Assembly (NCBI GenBank): GCA_030153045.1
Contig: JASLID010000001.1
Coordinates: 1 to 59,872 of the forward strand
Length of the DNA stretch: 59,872 bases
Direction of reading: 5' to 3'
DNA from: Flavobacterium sp.
GTDB lineage: Bacteria; Bacteroidota; Bacteroidia; Flavobacteriales; Flavobacteriaceae
Every line of letters starts with the position of its first letter. The stretch's first letter is position 1. The translations under genes and the position numbers were made by a program. The notes below the pieces were generated by a model. That model was not told where the DNA came from, made no database searches, and worked only from the letters and a program-made list of their open reading frames with translations. Shown here piece by piece: positions 16,489 through 25,977 of this stretch.

Positions 16489-18862
16489 AAAAGTAGCAGT
16501 AATTGGATCCGGAATTATGGGTTCGGGGATTGCTTGTCATTTTGCCAATATTGGTGTAGAAGTACTACTTCTCGACATTGTTCCTCGTGAACTAACAGAT
16601 ATCGAAGCAAAAAAAGGACTAACTTTAGAAAACAAACTTGTTCGCAACCGATTAGTAAATGACAGTTTAGCGAATGCTTTAAAATCGAAGCCCTCTCCTA
16701 TTTACGATCAAAAATTCGCTAGCCGTATCACAACAGGAAACACTACCGATGATTTAGCAAAAATCAAAGACGTAGATTGGATCATCGAAGTCGTTGTGGA
16801 AAGATTAGATATCAAAAAATCAGTATTTGAAGAAATCGAAAAACATAGAAAACCAGGAACTTTAATTACTTCAAATACTTCCGGTATTCCAATCAAATTT
16901 ATGAGCGAAGGAAGAAGTGAAGATTTCCAGAAACACTTCTGCGGAACGCACTTTTTCAACCCAGCTCGTTACTTAAAATTATTCGAAATCATTCCTGGTC
17001 CGCAAACTTCAACTGAAGTATTGGATTTTCTTAATGAATATGGAGAAAAATTCCTTGGAAAAACTTCGGTCGTAGCCAAAGATACTCCGGCATTTATCGG
17101 AAACAGAATCGGAATCTTCGGAATCCAAAGTTTATTCCACCTAGTGAAAGAAATGGGATTAACCATTGAAGAAGTGGATAAATTAACCGGACCTGTTATT
17201 GGTCGCCCAAAATCTGCGACTTTCAGAACTGTCGATGTAGTTGGTTTAGATACTTTGGTTCACGTAGCTAACGGAATTTACGACAACTGCCCTAATGACG
17301 AAGCGCACGAATTATTCAAATTACCGGATTTCATCACTAAAATGATGGAAAACAAATGGTTGGGAAGTAAAACTGGCCAAGGTTTCTACAAAAAAGAAGG
17401 CAAAGACATACTTTCATTAGATTTAGATACGTTAGAATATAGAGCGGCTAAAAGAGCTTCTTTCGCTACTTTAGAATTAACAAAAACAATTGACAAACCA
17501 ATTGACCGATTCAAGGTATTGGTAAAAGGAAAAGACAAAGCAGGAGAATTTTACAGAAAATCATTCTCTTCTATGTTTGCTTATGTTTCGAACCGAGTTC
17601 CTGAAATTACAGACGATTTCTACAAAATTGATGATGCGATGAAAGCCGGTTTCGGTTGGGAAAATGGTCCTTTCGAAATTTGGGATGCCATTGGTGTAGA
17701 AAAAGGAATCGAATTAATGAAAACAGAAGGTTATACGCCAGCTGCTTGGGTTAATGATATGGTTGCTTCTGGAAATACATCTTTTTATTCTGTAAAAGAA
17801 GGAGCAACACATTTCTACAATATCACTTCAAAAGCTCAAACTAAAGTTCCAGGACAAGACGCTTTTATCATCTTAAACAACATCCGCGAAAGCAAAAAAG
17901 TTTGGGGTAATAGCGATGCTACTATTCAACATTTAGGTGATGGTATTTTAAATTTAGAATTCCATTCTAAAATGAATACAATTGGTGGTGGCGTTCTTCA
18001 GGGAATCAACAAAGCAATCGATTTAGCTGAAAAAGAATACGAAGGATTAGTTATCGGAAATCAAGGGGCTAACTTCACTGTTGGTGCTAACATCGGAATG
18101 ATTTTCATGATGGCAGTCGAACAAGAGTATGACGAATTGAATATGGCTATCAAATTATTCCAGGACACTATGATGCGTTGCCGTTATTCATCAATCCCAG
18201 TAATTGTTGCTCCACACGGAATGACATTAGGTGGTGGTTGCGAAATGAGTATGCATGCTGATAAAGTAGTTGCTGCTGCGGAAACGTATATCGGATTAGT
18301 AGAATTTGGTGTGGGTGTTATTCCAGGTGGTGCCGGATCTAAAGAAATGGCTTTAAGAGCCTCTGATTTATTTCATAAAAACGATGTCGAACTGAATGTT
18401 CTGCAAGAATACTTCTTAACTGTAGCTATGGCAAAAGTGGCCACTTCTGCTTACGAAGCTTTTGATATGGGAGTGCTACAAAAAGGAAAAGATATTGTTG
18501 TGGTGAACAGAGACCGCCAAATTGCGGAAGCTAAAAAACACGCTTTATTAATGGCAGAAGCCGGTTATACCCAACCTATCAGACGTAAAGACATTAAAGT
18601 ATTAGGAAAACAGGCATTGGGTATGTTCTTAGTGGGAACGGATCAAATGAAAGCGGGTCAATTTATTTCTGAACACGATAGAAAAATTGCAAACAAACTG
18701 GCATATGTAATGGCTGGTGGCGATTTATCTGAATCAACATTAGTAACAGAACAATACTTACTGGATATAGAAAGAGAAGCTTTTCTTTCACTTTGTACCG
18801 AAAGAAAAACATTGGAAAGAATCCAATTTATGTTAACCAAAGGAAAACCTTTAAGAAACTAG
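16472..18862 (+). CDS. 3-hydroxyacyl-CoA dehydrogenase / enoyl-CoA hydratase fusion
   Basis: 796 residues. The NAD-binding dehydrogenase domain comes first (GSGIMGSGIACHFA near 12-25; FFNPARYLKLFEIIPG near 165-180), followed by the 3HCDH C-terminal domains (about 200-430). A crotonase-like hydratase domain follows at about 475-690 (GNQGANFTVGANIGM, PHGMTLGGGCEMSMHADKVVAAAETYIGLVEFGVGVIPGGAGSKEM). This order is opposite to that of E. coli FadB, which has hydratase first, and matches the Bacteroidetes form. The enzyme carries out the second and third steps of beta-oxidation. It overlaps marR by 17 bases and is 4 bases from the thiolase gene. Confidence 0.93.
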   Translation: MKRSIKKVAVIGSGIMGSGIACHFANIGVEVLLLDIVPRELTDIEAKKGLTLENKLVRNRLVNDSLANALKSKPSPIYDQKFASRITTGNTTDDLAKIKDVDWIIEVVVERLDIKKSVFEEIEKHRKPGTLITSNTSGIPIKFMSEGRSEDFQKHFCGTHFFNPARYLKLFEIIPGPQTSTEVLDFLNEYGEKFLGKTSVVAKDTPAFIGNRIGIFGIQSLFHLVKEMGLTIEEVDKLTGPVIGRPKSATFRTVDVVGLDTLVHVANGIYDNCPNDEAHELFKLPDFITKMMENKWLGSKTGQGFYKKEGKDILSLDLDTLEYRAAKRASFATLELTKTIDKPIDRFKVLVKGKDKAGEFYRKSFSSMFAYVSNRVPEITDDFYKIDDAMKAGFGWENGPFEIWDAIGVEKGIELMKTEGYTPAAWVNDMVASGNTSFYSVKEGATHFYNITSKAQTKVPGQDAFIILNNIRESKKVWGNSDATIQHLGDGILNLEFHSKMNTIGGGVLQGINKAIDLAEKEYEGLVIGNQGANFTVGANIGMIFMMAVEQEYDELNMAIKLFQDTMMRCRYSSIPVIVAPHGMTLGGGCEMSMHADKVVAAAETYIGLVEFGVGVIPGGAGSKEMALRASDLFHKNDVELNVLQEYFLTVAMAKVATSAYEAFDMGVLQKGKDIVVVNRDRQIAEAKKHALLMAEAGYTQPIRRKDIKVLGKQALGMFLVGTDQMKAGQFISEHDRKIANKLAYVMAGGDLSESTLVTEQYLLDIEREAFLSLCTERKTLERIQFMLTKGKPLRN

Positions 18863-18866
18863 AAAC

Positions 18867-20048
18867 ATGAAAACAGCATATATAGTAAAAGCATACAGAA
18901 CAGCCGTTGGTAAAGCGCCTAAAGGATTGTTCCGATTTAAAAGACCTGACGAATTAGCTGCCGAAACCATCGAATACATGATGAACGAGCTGCCTAATTT
19001 CGACAAAACACGTATAGATGACGTCATGGTTGGAAATGCGATGCCGGAAGCCGAACAAGGACTTAATGTAGGTCGTTTAATTTCATTAATGGGATTAAAA
19101 GTAACAGATGTTCCGGGTGTAACGGTTAATCGTTATTGCGCTTCAGGAATTGAAACTATTGGTATGGCAACAGCCAAAATCCAATCAGGAATGGCCGATT
19201 GTATCATCGCTGGTGGTGCCGAAAGTATGAGTTTTATTCCAATGGGAGGTTACAAACCAACTCCAGATTATAAAGCTGCCGCTGCAGGACATGAAGATTA
19301 TTACTGGGGAATGGGTTTAACTGCCGAAGCGGTAGCGAAACAATTCAATGTATCTCGTGCAGACCAAGATGAGTTTGCTTATCAGTCTCATATGAAAGCC
19401 TTAAAAGCGCAAGCAGAAGGTAAATTCGACAAACAAATTGTACCTATTACTGTTGAGCAGACTTTTATCAACGAAAATGGTAAAAAAGAAACCAAATCGT
19501 ATGTGGTTACTAAAGATGAAGGTCCAAGAGTCGGAACTTCAGTAGAAGCTTTGGCTGGATTAAAGCCTGTTTTTGCTGCTGACGGAAGTGTAACTGCTGG
19601 TAACTCTTCTCAAATGAGTGATGGAGCAGCTTTTGTTTTAATCATGTCTGAAGAAATGGTAAAAGAATTAAACCTAGAGCCTATCGCAAGATTAGTAAAT
19701 TTTGCTTCTGCAGGTGTTGAACCAAGAATCATGGGAATTGGTCCGGTAAAAGCAATTCCAAAAGCTGTTAAACAAGCTGGTTTACAAATAAAAGACATCG
19801 ATCTTTTCGAATTAAATGAAGCTTTTGCTTCTCAGTCATTAGCTGTAATCCGCGAATTGGACTTAAATCCTGAAATCGTAAATGTAAACGGAGGCGCGAT
19901 TGCTTTAGGTCATCCGCTAGGTTGTACAGGTGCTAAATTATCAGTTCAATTGTTTGACGAAATGAAACGTCGCGGTAGCAAATACGGCATGGTAACTATG
20001 TGTGTAGGAACTGGACAAGGAACAGCAGGAATTTACGAATTATTATAA
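18867..20048 (+). CDS. Acetyl-CoA C-acyltransferase (3-ketoacyl-CoA thiolase)
   Basis: 393 residues, full thiolase length. The acylated nucleophile is Cys91 in NRYCASGIET. The C-terminal catalytic motifs NGGAIALGHPLGCTGA and CVGTGQGTAGIYELL carry the active-site His and second Cys. It cleaves 3-ketoacyl-CoA to acetyl-CoA and a shortened acyl-CoA, the last step of each beta-oxidation round. It sits between the dehydrogenase/hydratase (4-base gap) and the acyl-CoA dehydrogenase (26-base gap), so the operon encodes a complete cycle. Confidence 0.95.
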   Translation: MKTAYIVKAYRTAVGKAPKGLFRFKRPDELAAETIEYMMNELPNFDKTRIDDVMVGNAMPEAEQGLNVGRLISLMGLKVTDVPGVTVNRYCASGIETIGMATAKIQSGMADCIIAGGAESMSFIPMGGYKPTPDYKAAAAGHEDYYWGMGLTAEAVAKQFNVSRADQDEFAYQSHMKALKAQAEGKFDKQIVPITVEQTFINENGKKETKSYVVTKDEGPRVGTSVEALAGLKPVFAADGSVTAGNSSQMSDGAAFVLIMSEEMVKELNLEPIARLVNFASAGVEPRIMGIGPVKAIPKAVKQAGLQIKDIDLFELNEAFASQSLAVIRELDLNPEIVNVNGGAIALGHPLGCTGAKLSVQLFDEMKRRGSKYGMVTMCVGTGQGTAGIYELL

Positions 20049-20074
20049 TTAACTATCAAAAAAACCATAAAGCC

Positions 20075-21865
20075 ATGAGCGATATAACTAGAGGAGGTCA
20101 ATTCCTTGTTAAAGAAACAAAATGTGAAGACGTTTTCACACCTGAAGATTTTTCAGAAGAGCAAATAATGATGCGTGACTCTGTAAAAGAGTTTGTGGAT
20201 AAAGAAATTTGGCCAAATAAAGATCGTTTTGAGAAGAAGGATTACAAATTCACTGAGGAATGCATGCGCAAAACCGGTGAATTGGGCCTTCTTGGCGTAG
20301 CTGTTCCTGAAGCTTACGGCGGATTGGGAATGGGATTCGTTTCAACGATGTTGGTTTGTGATTATATTTCTGGTGCTACAGGTTCGTTTTCAACGGCATT
20401 TGGAGCACACACAGGAATTGGAACGATGCCAATTACTTTATACGGAACTGAAGAACAAAAGAAAAAATATGTTCCAAAATTAGCTTCAGGCGAATGGTTT
20501 GGTGCTTATTGCTTAACAGAACCAGGTGCAGGATCTGATGCGAATTCAGGAAAAACAAAAGCGGTGCTGTCAGAAGACGGAACACACTATAAAATTACAG
20601 GTCAGAAAATGTGGATTTCGAATGCAGGATTCTGCTCGTTATTCATCGTTTTCGCCAGAATTGGTGACGATAAAAACATTACCGGTTTCATTGTAGAAAA
20701 TGATCCAAGTAACGGAATCACAATGAACGAAGAAGAGCACAAATTAGGAATCCGTGCTTCTTCTACACGTCAGGTTTTCTTTGCGGACACTAAAGTTCCA
20801 GTTGAAAACATGTTGTCTGAAAGAGGTAACGGCTTCAAAATTGCCATGAATGCTTTAAACGTAGGCCGTATCAAATTGGCAGCTGCTTGTTTGGACGCGC
20901 AACGTAGAGTAACTTCAGGTGCAGTAAAATATGCCAACGAAAGAATCCAATTCAACACCCCTATTGCTAGTTTCGGTGCCATCCGTTCAAAATTAGCTGA
21001 AATGGCTACTTCTTGCTACGCTGGAGAAAGTGCTTCTTACCGTGCTGCAAAAGGAATTGAAGATAGAATTATCGCTCGTGAAGCTGAAGGTGCTACACAT
21101 CAAGAAGCTGAATTAAAAGGTGTGGAAGAATTTGCTATCGAATGTTCTATTCTTAAAGTAGCGGTTTCTGAAGATGTTCAAAACTGTGCTGATGAAGGTA
21201 TTCAAATTTTCGGTGGAATGGGATTCTCTGAAGATACCCCAATGGAAAGTGCTTGGCGTGACGCCCGTATCGCTCGTATTTACGAAGGTACGAACGAAAT
21301 CAACCGTATGCTTTCTGTAGGGATGTTAATCAAAAAAGCAATGAAAGGTCACGTGGATTTATTAGGTCCTGCGATGAAAGTGGCTGAAGAATTGGTTGGA
21401 ATTCCTGATTTCAATACACCAGATTATTCTGAATTATTCGCTGAAGAAAAAGAATTATTAGGCAAATTGAAAAAAGCATTCTTAATGGTCGCTGGTGCTG
21501 CTGTTCAAAAATACGGTCCTGATTTAGATGCACACCAACAATTATTAATGGCTGCCTCAGATATGTTAATCGAAATTTACATGGCTGAAAGTACCATTTT
21601 AAGAACTGAAAAACTAGCTAAATCTAAAGGGGCTGAAAACGTAAAAGAGCAAATCGCTATGGCGCAATTGTATTTATACAATGCTACGGATATTATCACC
21701 CAAAAAGGAAAAGAAAGTATTATTTCTTTTGCTGAAGGTGACGAACAACGTATGATGTTAATGGGATTACGCCGTTTTACAAAATATACAAATATGCCAA
21801 ATGTAGTAGCTTTGAGAGAAACTATTACTTCAAAATTAATCGAAGAAAACGCATATTGCTTTTAA
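20075..21865 (+). CDS. Acyl-CoA dehydrogenase, long form
   Basis: 596 residues from ATG 20075. A longer frame opening at 20000 overlaps the thiolase and begins with residues unlike the family, so it is rejected. The core (about 35-420) has the FAD-site motifs CLTEPGAGSDANSGKT and WISNAGFCSLFIVFARI. The catalytic Glu is in IARIYEGTNEINRML. A C-terminal helical extension of about 180 residues, as in the long ACAD9/VLCAD-like enzymes, follows. It introduces the first double bond in acyl-CoA and passes electrons to ETF. It is the last gene of the marR-led fad operon, followed by a terminator. Confidence 0.94.
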   Translation: MSDITRGGQFLVKETKCEDVFTPEDFSEEQIMMRDSVKEFVDKEIWPNKDRFEKKDYKFTEECMRKTGELGLLGVAVPEAYGGLGMGFVSTMLVCDYISGATGSFSTAFGAHTGIGTMPITLYGTEEQKKKYVPKLASGEWFGAYCLTEPGAGSDANSGKTKAVLSEDGTHYKITGQKMWISNAGFCSLFIVFARIGDDKNITGFIVENDPSNGITMNEEEHKLGIRASSTRQVFFADTKVPVENMLSERGNGFKIAMNALNVGRIKLAAACLDAQRRVTSGAVKYANERIQFNTPIASFGAIRSKLAEMATSCYAGESASYRAAKGIEDRIIAREAEGATHQEAELKGVEEFAIECSILKVAVSEDVQNCADEGIQIFGGMGFSEDTPMESAWRDARIARIYEGTNEINRMLSVGMLIKKAMKGHVDLLGPAMKVAEELVGIPDFNTPDYSELFAEEKELLGKLKKAFLMVAGAAVQKYGPDLDAHQQLLMAASDMLIEIYMAESTILRTEKLAKSKGAENVKEQIAMAQLYLYNATDIITQKGKESIISFAEGDEQRMMLMGLRRFTKYTNMPNVVALRETITSKLIEENAYCF

Positions 21866-21893
21866 AATAAATTTTAATTAGTTTGGTTGGAAA

Positions 21894-21928
21894 AGTCGCA
21901 TTTGTTAATTCAAATGTGGCTTTTTTTA
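21894..21928 (+). terminator. Terminator of the fad operon
   Basis: The stem agtcgcatttg (21894-21904) pairs with caaatgtggct (21911-21921), with a G-T wobble and one A-C mismatch, and runs into seven T residues. It slightly overlaps the 3' end of the convergent YihY gene. Confidence 0.8.
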
Positions 21929-22843
21929 TTTCTCCTTTACTTCAAAAATCTCTTTCTTAATTTCTACAGCGTAATCATTTGGAATGATTTTATCACCGTG
22001 TGCTTTCGCATATACTTTGGTAAATTCTGCTCCAAAATATAAGATGATTGCCGAATAATAAACCCAGATTAGTATTATAATCACTGAACCCGCAGCACCA
22101 TATACAGTGGCAATGGTTGAATTTCCTAAATAAAATCCAATAGCAAACTTACCAATCATAAAAAAAACAGAAGTAAAACTAGAACCTATCAAAGCATCTT
22201 TCCATACAATTTTTCCATCGGGTAATGTTTTAAAAATAATGGAAAACAGTACTGTTGTTGTTGCAAATAATATTAATAAGTTAAGAATATAAAATAAGTA
22301 AACTGTAATATCTGGAAAGAAAATAACCAATCGAGCGCTGATAACATCCATTATCGTATTGACCATCAAGCTGACTAACAATAAAAAACTAGCTACTGCA
22401 ATCATAGAAAACGACATCAATCTGTTTTTAATAAACTTCATAATGCCTTTATTGGGTTTGGCACTCAACCCCCAAATAAAATTGATGGAACTCTGAATTT
22501 CTGCAAATACACCCGAAGCTCCTATTACTAGCATAATTCCTCCAAATACAGCTGCAAACACATTACTATTTGATAATTCAATGTTCTTAATGGTTTCCTG
22601 AATCTGAAGAGCTGCCTCATTCCCTACCATCTCATTAATCTGAATAAAAAATCGTCCTGCAACCGCGTCCTTTCCAAAGAAAAAACTGCTGATATACATA
22701 ATTATGATTAACAGTGGCGGTAGTGAAAATATAGTGAAGTATGATAAGGATGCACTTAATTTGATGGCATTGTCTTTATCAAATTCATCATAAGTGGTTT
22801 TTAATAAATTCCAACCTGTATTGGCTATTCTTCTCCTTTTCAT
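21926..22843 (-). CDS. YihY/virulence factor BrkB family membrane protein
   Basis: 305 residues with about six membrane helices. Typical features of the family are the N-terminal segment KDNAIKLSASLSYFTIFSLPPLLII, the central FGGIMLVIGASGVFAEIQSSINFIWG and the C-terminal YGAAGSVIIILIWVYYSAIILYFGAEFTKVYA. It was once annotated as ribonuclease BN in E. coli, which was an error. Its role in the inner membrane is still unclear. It is convergent with the fad operon and divergent from sodC. Confidence 0.88.
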   Translation of the reverse strand: MKRRRIANTGWNLLKTTYDEFDKDNAIKLSASLSYFTIFSLPPLLIIIMYISSFFFGKDAVAGRFFIQINEMVGNEAALQIQETIKNIELSNSNVFAAVFGGIMLVIGASGVFAEIQSSINFIWGLSAKPNKGIMKFIKNRLMSFSMIAVASFLLLVSLMVNTIMDVISARLVIFFPDITVYLFYILNLLILFATTTVLFSIIFKTLPDGKIVWKDALIGSSFTSVFFMIGKFAIGFYLGNSTIATVYGAAGSVIIILIWVYYSAIILYFGAEFTKVYAKAHGDKIIPNDYAVEIKKEIFEVKEK

Positions 22844-23018
22844 ATTTAATCATTTTTAATTTAAGATCAAGAATTCTAAAACAAACATATTGAACTACTT
22901 ACAAATTTACCTAAAATTAATTTTACAATGATTACATAATTCCTATCTGTTCTTATTTTTAAAAGACTTCCTATTAAGCATAATTCAAAATTTACTTATC
23001 TTTGAAAGAAAATGAATC

Positions 23019-23537
23019 ATGAAAAATGTAATCCTAACTATTATTGTAATTGTTGCCGTTATTGTTGGATGTAAAACCAGTATTCCAGCTAATATATTAA
23101 ACCTTACATTTACTTCAAAAAGTGACAGTAATGTAACTGGCACTGCCACTTTTTCAGAAAAAAATGGTGTGGTTACTTTTACTGCTAATATGAGCGGACT
23201 TACTCCTGGTGAACACGCTATCCATATTCATGAAAAATCAGATTGTTCAGCTGCAGATGGAAGTTCGACTGGTGGACATTGGAATCCAACTTTCAAAAAA
23301 CACGGAAAATGGGGCGTTGGTGAATACCATAAAGGCGATATTGGCAACTTTACTGCCGATGCCAACGGAAACGGAACCATTAAATTTTCTACTGATGAAT
23401 GGTGTATTGGTTGCGGAGATGAAACCAAAGATATTTTAGGTAAAGGATTAATTGTTCACAAAGGAATTGATGACTTTATTTCACAACCAGCAGGAAATGC
23501 GGGTGCAAGACAAGCTTGTTCAGCTATTATTAAATAA
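23019..23537 (+). CDS. sodC: Cu/Zn superoxide dismutase, lipoprotein
   Basis: 172 residues. The signal ends at VIVGC (Cys18), so the enzyme is likely lipid-anchored in the envelope. The metal-site segments are EHAIHIHEKSDCS, then GGHWNPTFKKHG and GDIGNFTADANGNGTIKF, and the closing GLIVHKGIDDF...AGNAGARQACSAI carries the disulfide cysteine and the conserved Arg. It dismutates superoxide to peroxide and oxygen. A TATCTTTG box at 22997-23004 is the likely -7 element. A YdeI-like gene follows after 3 bases, which suggests co-transcription. Confidence 0.93.
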   Translation: MKNVILTIIVIVAVIVGCKTSIPANILNLTFTSKSDSNVTGTATFSEKNGVVTFTANMSGLTPGEHAIHIHEKSDCSAADGSSTGGHWNPTFKKHGKWGVGEYHKGDIGNFTADANGNGTIKFSTDEWCIGCGDETKDILGKGLIVHKGIDDFISQPAGNAGARQACSAIIK

Positions 23538-23540
23538 TTT

Positions 23541-24122
23541 TTGAAATCAGGCTTGACTGTGAAAGAAGAATTATATTTCAAAAATGCTACTGAGTGGCGC
23601 GAATGGTTACATGAAAACCACAATAAATCGGCAGGTATTTATTTGATTTTTTACAGAGTCGACAGTCCATTTGAAAGCATGCGTTGGGAAGAAGCCGTAC
23701 AAGTTGCCATATGCTATGGTTGGATTGATTCTACCGTAAAGAGAATCGATGACGAGCGTCGCAGGCAAGCATTTGGACCTAGAAAGGACAAAAGTGTTTG
23801 GAGCAAACTCAACAAAACCTATATCGAAAAGTTAATTGCCGAAAACTTAATGCACGAAAGTGGCTTGGCTAAAATTGAAACCGCTAAGAAAAACGGCTCA
23901 TGGACATCACTTGATGCGGTCGAAAACCATGAAATCCCTGAAGATTTACAATTAGCTTTTAACCAAAATAAAACAGCATTGACCAACTATCAAAATTTCA
24001 GCCCTTCATATCGAAAAAGCTATTTGTATTGGTTAAATCATGCTAAGCGTCAAGAAACGAGAAACTCCAGAATTGCAGAAATTATCCAGCTTTGTGAGCA
24101 AAATTTGAAGTCCAGACCCTAA
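23541..24122 (+). CDS. YdeI/OmpD-associated family protein
   Basis: 193 residues if started at TTG 23541. GTG 23559 is an alternative that gives MKEELYFKNATEWREWL and may fit family N-termini better; no ATG is available. It shows the family pattern YFKNATEWREWLHENHNKSAGIYLIFYR, then RWEEAVQVAICYGWIDSTVKRID and a C-terminal YWLNHAKRQETRNSRIAEI. Members of this family are linked with bacteriocin protection and stress in some bacteria, but the molecular activity is not known. It is 3 bases downstream of sodC. Confidence 0.78.
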   Translation: MKSGLTVKEELYFKNATEWREWLHENHNKSAGIYLIFYRVDSPFESMRWEEAVQVAICYGWIDSTVKRIDDERRRQAFGPRKDKSVWSKLNKTYIEKLIAENLMHESGLAKIETAKKNGSWTSLDAVENHEIPEDLQLAFNQNKTALTNYQNFSPSYRKSYLYWLNHAKRQETRNSRIAEIIQLCEQNLKSRP

Positions 24123-24152
24123 TTTATTATTGAAAACTTAATTTTAAATTGA

Positions 24153-24181
24153 TTGCACTTCAGTAAAAAAATTTAGCTTTG
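24153..24181 (+). promoter_or_regulatory. Promoter of the LETM1-related gene
   Basis: TTG (24153-24155) is followed after 18 bases by TAGCTTTG (24174-24181), close to the Bacteroidetes consensus. The start codon at 24199 is 17 bases past the box, so the leader is short. Confidence 0.55.
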
Positions 24182-24198
24182 CACTTCAAAAGTTTGTT

Positions 24199-25398
24199 AT
24201 GATAAATGCTTCGGCACATGGTTGGATTGAAAAATTCTTTTTTGAGCAAAATACTCAAAAACAAGCCATCATAAATGATTCGAAACTGTTCTATGAAAAC
24301 ACTAGAGAAACTGGGTTTCTTGTAGGATATACGACTCATTTTGTAACCGAAAAAAGCATTGACACCAAAGGATGGACCCCTGAAGAATTTTCTAAAATTG
24401 GACTTTTAAACACATTGTTTGGCGTTTATCAACTATCCGAAAACAACCGAGATCAAGACTCTTTTATTCAAAAATGCGTTTCTTTTTATAACGATTTGCA
24501 TCCTAAAAGTTCTGGATTGTTATATAAAATTCTTCCGCAAGATTCCGTTTCACATTCGTTAGAAAAAATCATCAGTTCCCGGGTTCAAACCAACGATAAT
24601 ATCATCAGTAAAAACTTTTCGCATATCTTAACCAATGCCTTATTGTTTATTGATGTTCTCGCTTTTAAAAAATACCTCACTGAAGGGCGAATTCCAGAGA
24701 AATACCTCAAAAAAACAGAAGAAATTATTGTAAACATCGTCTCATTAGCTTTAAAAGCAAAAGAAACCAAAACAAAATACGACGATTTGCTTCAAAAATT
24801 ATTTGAATCCTCGGTACGCTATACCAAGTTTAATCGGCTAGGAGTTTTATCTCTTGAAAATTTAGATTTATCCTATTTTGAAGACGAGTATGAAAAATAC
24901 TACCTCATTGACATGGCGGGGATGGCGATGTGGAATGATGCCAAAATAGAAGAATCGGAGAAAAAATTCTTAATCCAATTGGCTGAAAAGATAAACATTT
25001 CAAACTTATTTGTTGAAAAAAGCATCGCCGATATGGACTTGTTTCTAACGACTAACAAAGATCAAATTCCTTATTTTAATTTTTCAAATCCGGTAAAACA
25101 CTTTTACGATCAAACGACACAAAATGTTCATACACTGATTTCTAGAAATAAAAACAGACTACTGCTAGAAATTTCTCAGAGTAAAGAATTAATGGTTTTA
25201 CTAGCAAAATCAACCAAAAGAGATTTGAGTCCGGAAGAAAAAAAGAAAGTAAAAAATCAATTGTTAGATATCTGTAAATCCATTCCATCATTAACTATTT
25301 TCTTAGTTCCTGGTGGTAGTTTACTACTTCCTATTTTGATAAAATTCATTCCTCAAATGCTTCCTTCGGCTTTTAATGAAAATTTGGACAAAGAATAA
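24199..25398 (+). CDS. LETM1-related biofilm-associated protein
   Basis: 399 residues, soluble in appearance except for one hydrophobic stretch near the C-terminus. That region (about 345-395; LSPEEKKKVKNQLLDICKSI, SLTIFLVPGGSLLLPILIKF, PQMLPSAFNE) closely follows the core of mitochondrial LETM1. A mid-protein segment YYLIDMAGMAMWNDAKIEESEKKFLIQLAEKINI looks like a TerB-type fold. The name is used for this flavobacterial family, whose function is not established. Transcription ends tail to tail with dps: the stop codons are immediately adjacent with no room for a terminator. Confidence 0.72.
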   Translation: MINASAHGWIEKFFFEQNTQKQAIINDSKLFYENTRETGFLVGYTTHFVTEKSIDTKGWTPEEFSKIGLLNTLFGVYQLSENNRDQDSFIQKCVSFYNDLHPKSSGLLYKILPQDSVSHSLEKIISSRVQTNDNIISKNFSHILTNALLFIDVLAFKKYLTEGRIPEKYLKKTEEIIVNIVSLALKAKETKTKYDDLLQKLFESSVRYTKFNRLGVLSLENLDLSYFEDEYEKYYLIDMAGMAMWNDAKIEESEKKFLIQLAEKINISNLFVEKSIADMDLFLTTNKDQIPYFNFSNPVKHFYDQTTQNVHTLISRNKNRLLLEISQSKELMVLLAKSTKRDLSPEEKKKVKNQLLDICKSIPSLTIFLVPGGSLLLPILIKFIPQMLPSAFNENLDKE

Positions 25399-25878
25399 TT
25401 ACATTTCTTCTTCCAACCAGGCTTTCATCATCCAAATAGTCTTTTCCTGTTCTTTTATAAAATCACTCATCATGGAGTTTGTTCCTTCATCATCAATATC
25501 TCCTGCTTTATTCAAAATGATTCTTTCAATTTTAAGCAATTGAGATAAGGAATTTACGATTAGAGTGATTGCTTCTTCGTCGTTATGAATATTTTTCCCG
25601 ACAGTAAGTTGGTTATTCTTAATGTAATCTTCAAAAGTATGCAGAGGAATTCCTCCTAAAGTCAGTACACGCTCAGCAATTAAATCAATTTTTAACTGGC
25701 TGTCGTTATACAACTCCTCAAATTTCACATGTAAATCAAAAAAACGCTTTCCTCGAATGTTCCAATGCAGGCCACGCAGGTTCTGATAATACACCTGAAA
25801 ATTCGACAATAAGACATTTAACTCAGTAATTAAGACTTCAGTCTCTTTAACAGGCAATCCTAAACTATTAATTTTCAT
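25399..25878 (-). CDS. dps: Dps-family ferritin-like DNA protection protein
   Basis: 159 residues, the usual length of Dps. The inter-subunit ferroxidase site is recognisable in YYQNLRGLHWNIRGKRFFDLHVKFEELYND, with the His of LHWN, the Asp of FFDLH and the Glu of KFEELY. A second conserved helix reads LIAERVLTLGGIPLHTFEDYI. Dps stores iron using peroxide as oxidant and protects DNA in the cytoplasm. It is divergent from oxyR across 99 bases, the classical arrangement for OxyR control. Confidence 0.92.
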   Translation of the reverse strand: MKINSLGLPVKETEVLITELNVLLSNFQVYYQNLRGLHWNIRGKRFFDLHVKFEELYNDSQLKIDLIAERVLTLGGIPLHTFEDYIKNNQLTVGKNIHNDEEAITLIVNSLSQLLKIERIILNKAGDIDDEGTNSMMSDFIKEQEKTIWMMKAWLEEEM

Positions 25879-25923
25879 ATGTTTAATTTTTATTATTACG
25901 AAATTATTGTAAAATTAACCTAT

Positions 25924-25975
25924 AATAGCATAAATTAAATTGATAGTTTTTATATTTGCATAACAAAATGCTATT
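25924..25975. promoter_or_regulatory. oxyR-dps intergenic promoter with flanking inverted repeat
   Basis: TATATTTG (25951-25958) is a plus-strand -7 box 19 bases before the oxyR start. It is bracketed by perfect 8-bp arms, AATAGCAT (25924-25931) and ATGCTATT (25968-25975), whose centres are 44 bases apart. ATAG/CTAT half-sites also occur in the OxyR consensus. One arm lies near the likely oxyR start point and the other towards dps, so one protein could regulate both directions. Confidence 0.4.
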
Positions 25976-25977
25976 CT

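Noticed and set aside
20000..20074. Earlier start for the acyl-CoA dehydrogenase
   Set aside because: It would overlap the thiolase by 49 bases and adds residues not found in the family; ATG 20075 fits the family N-terminus.
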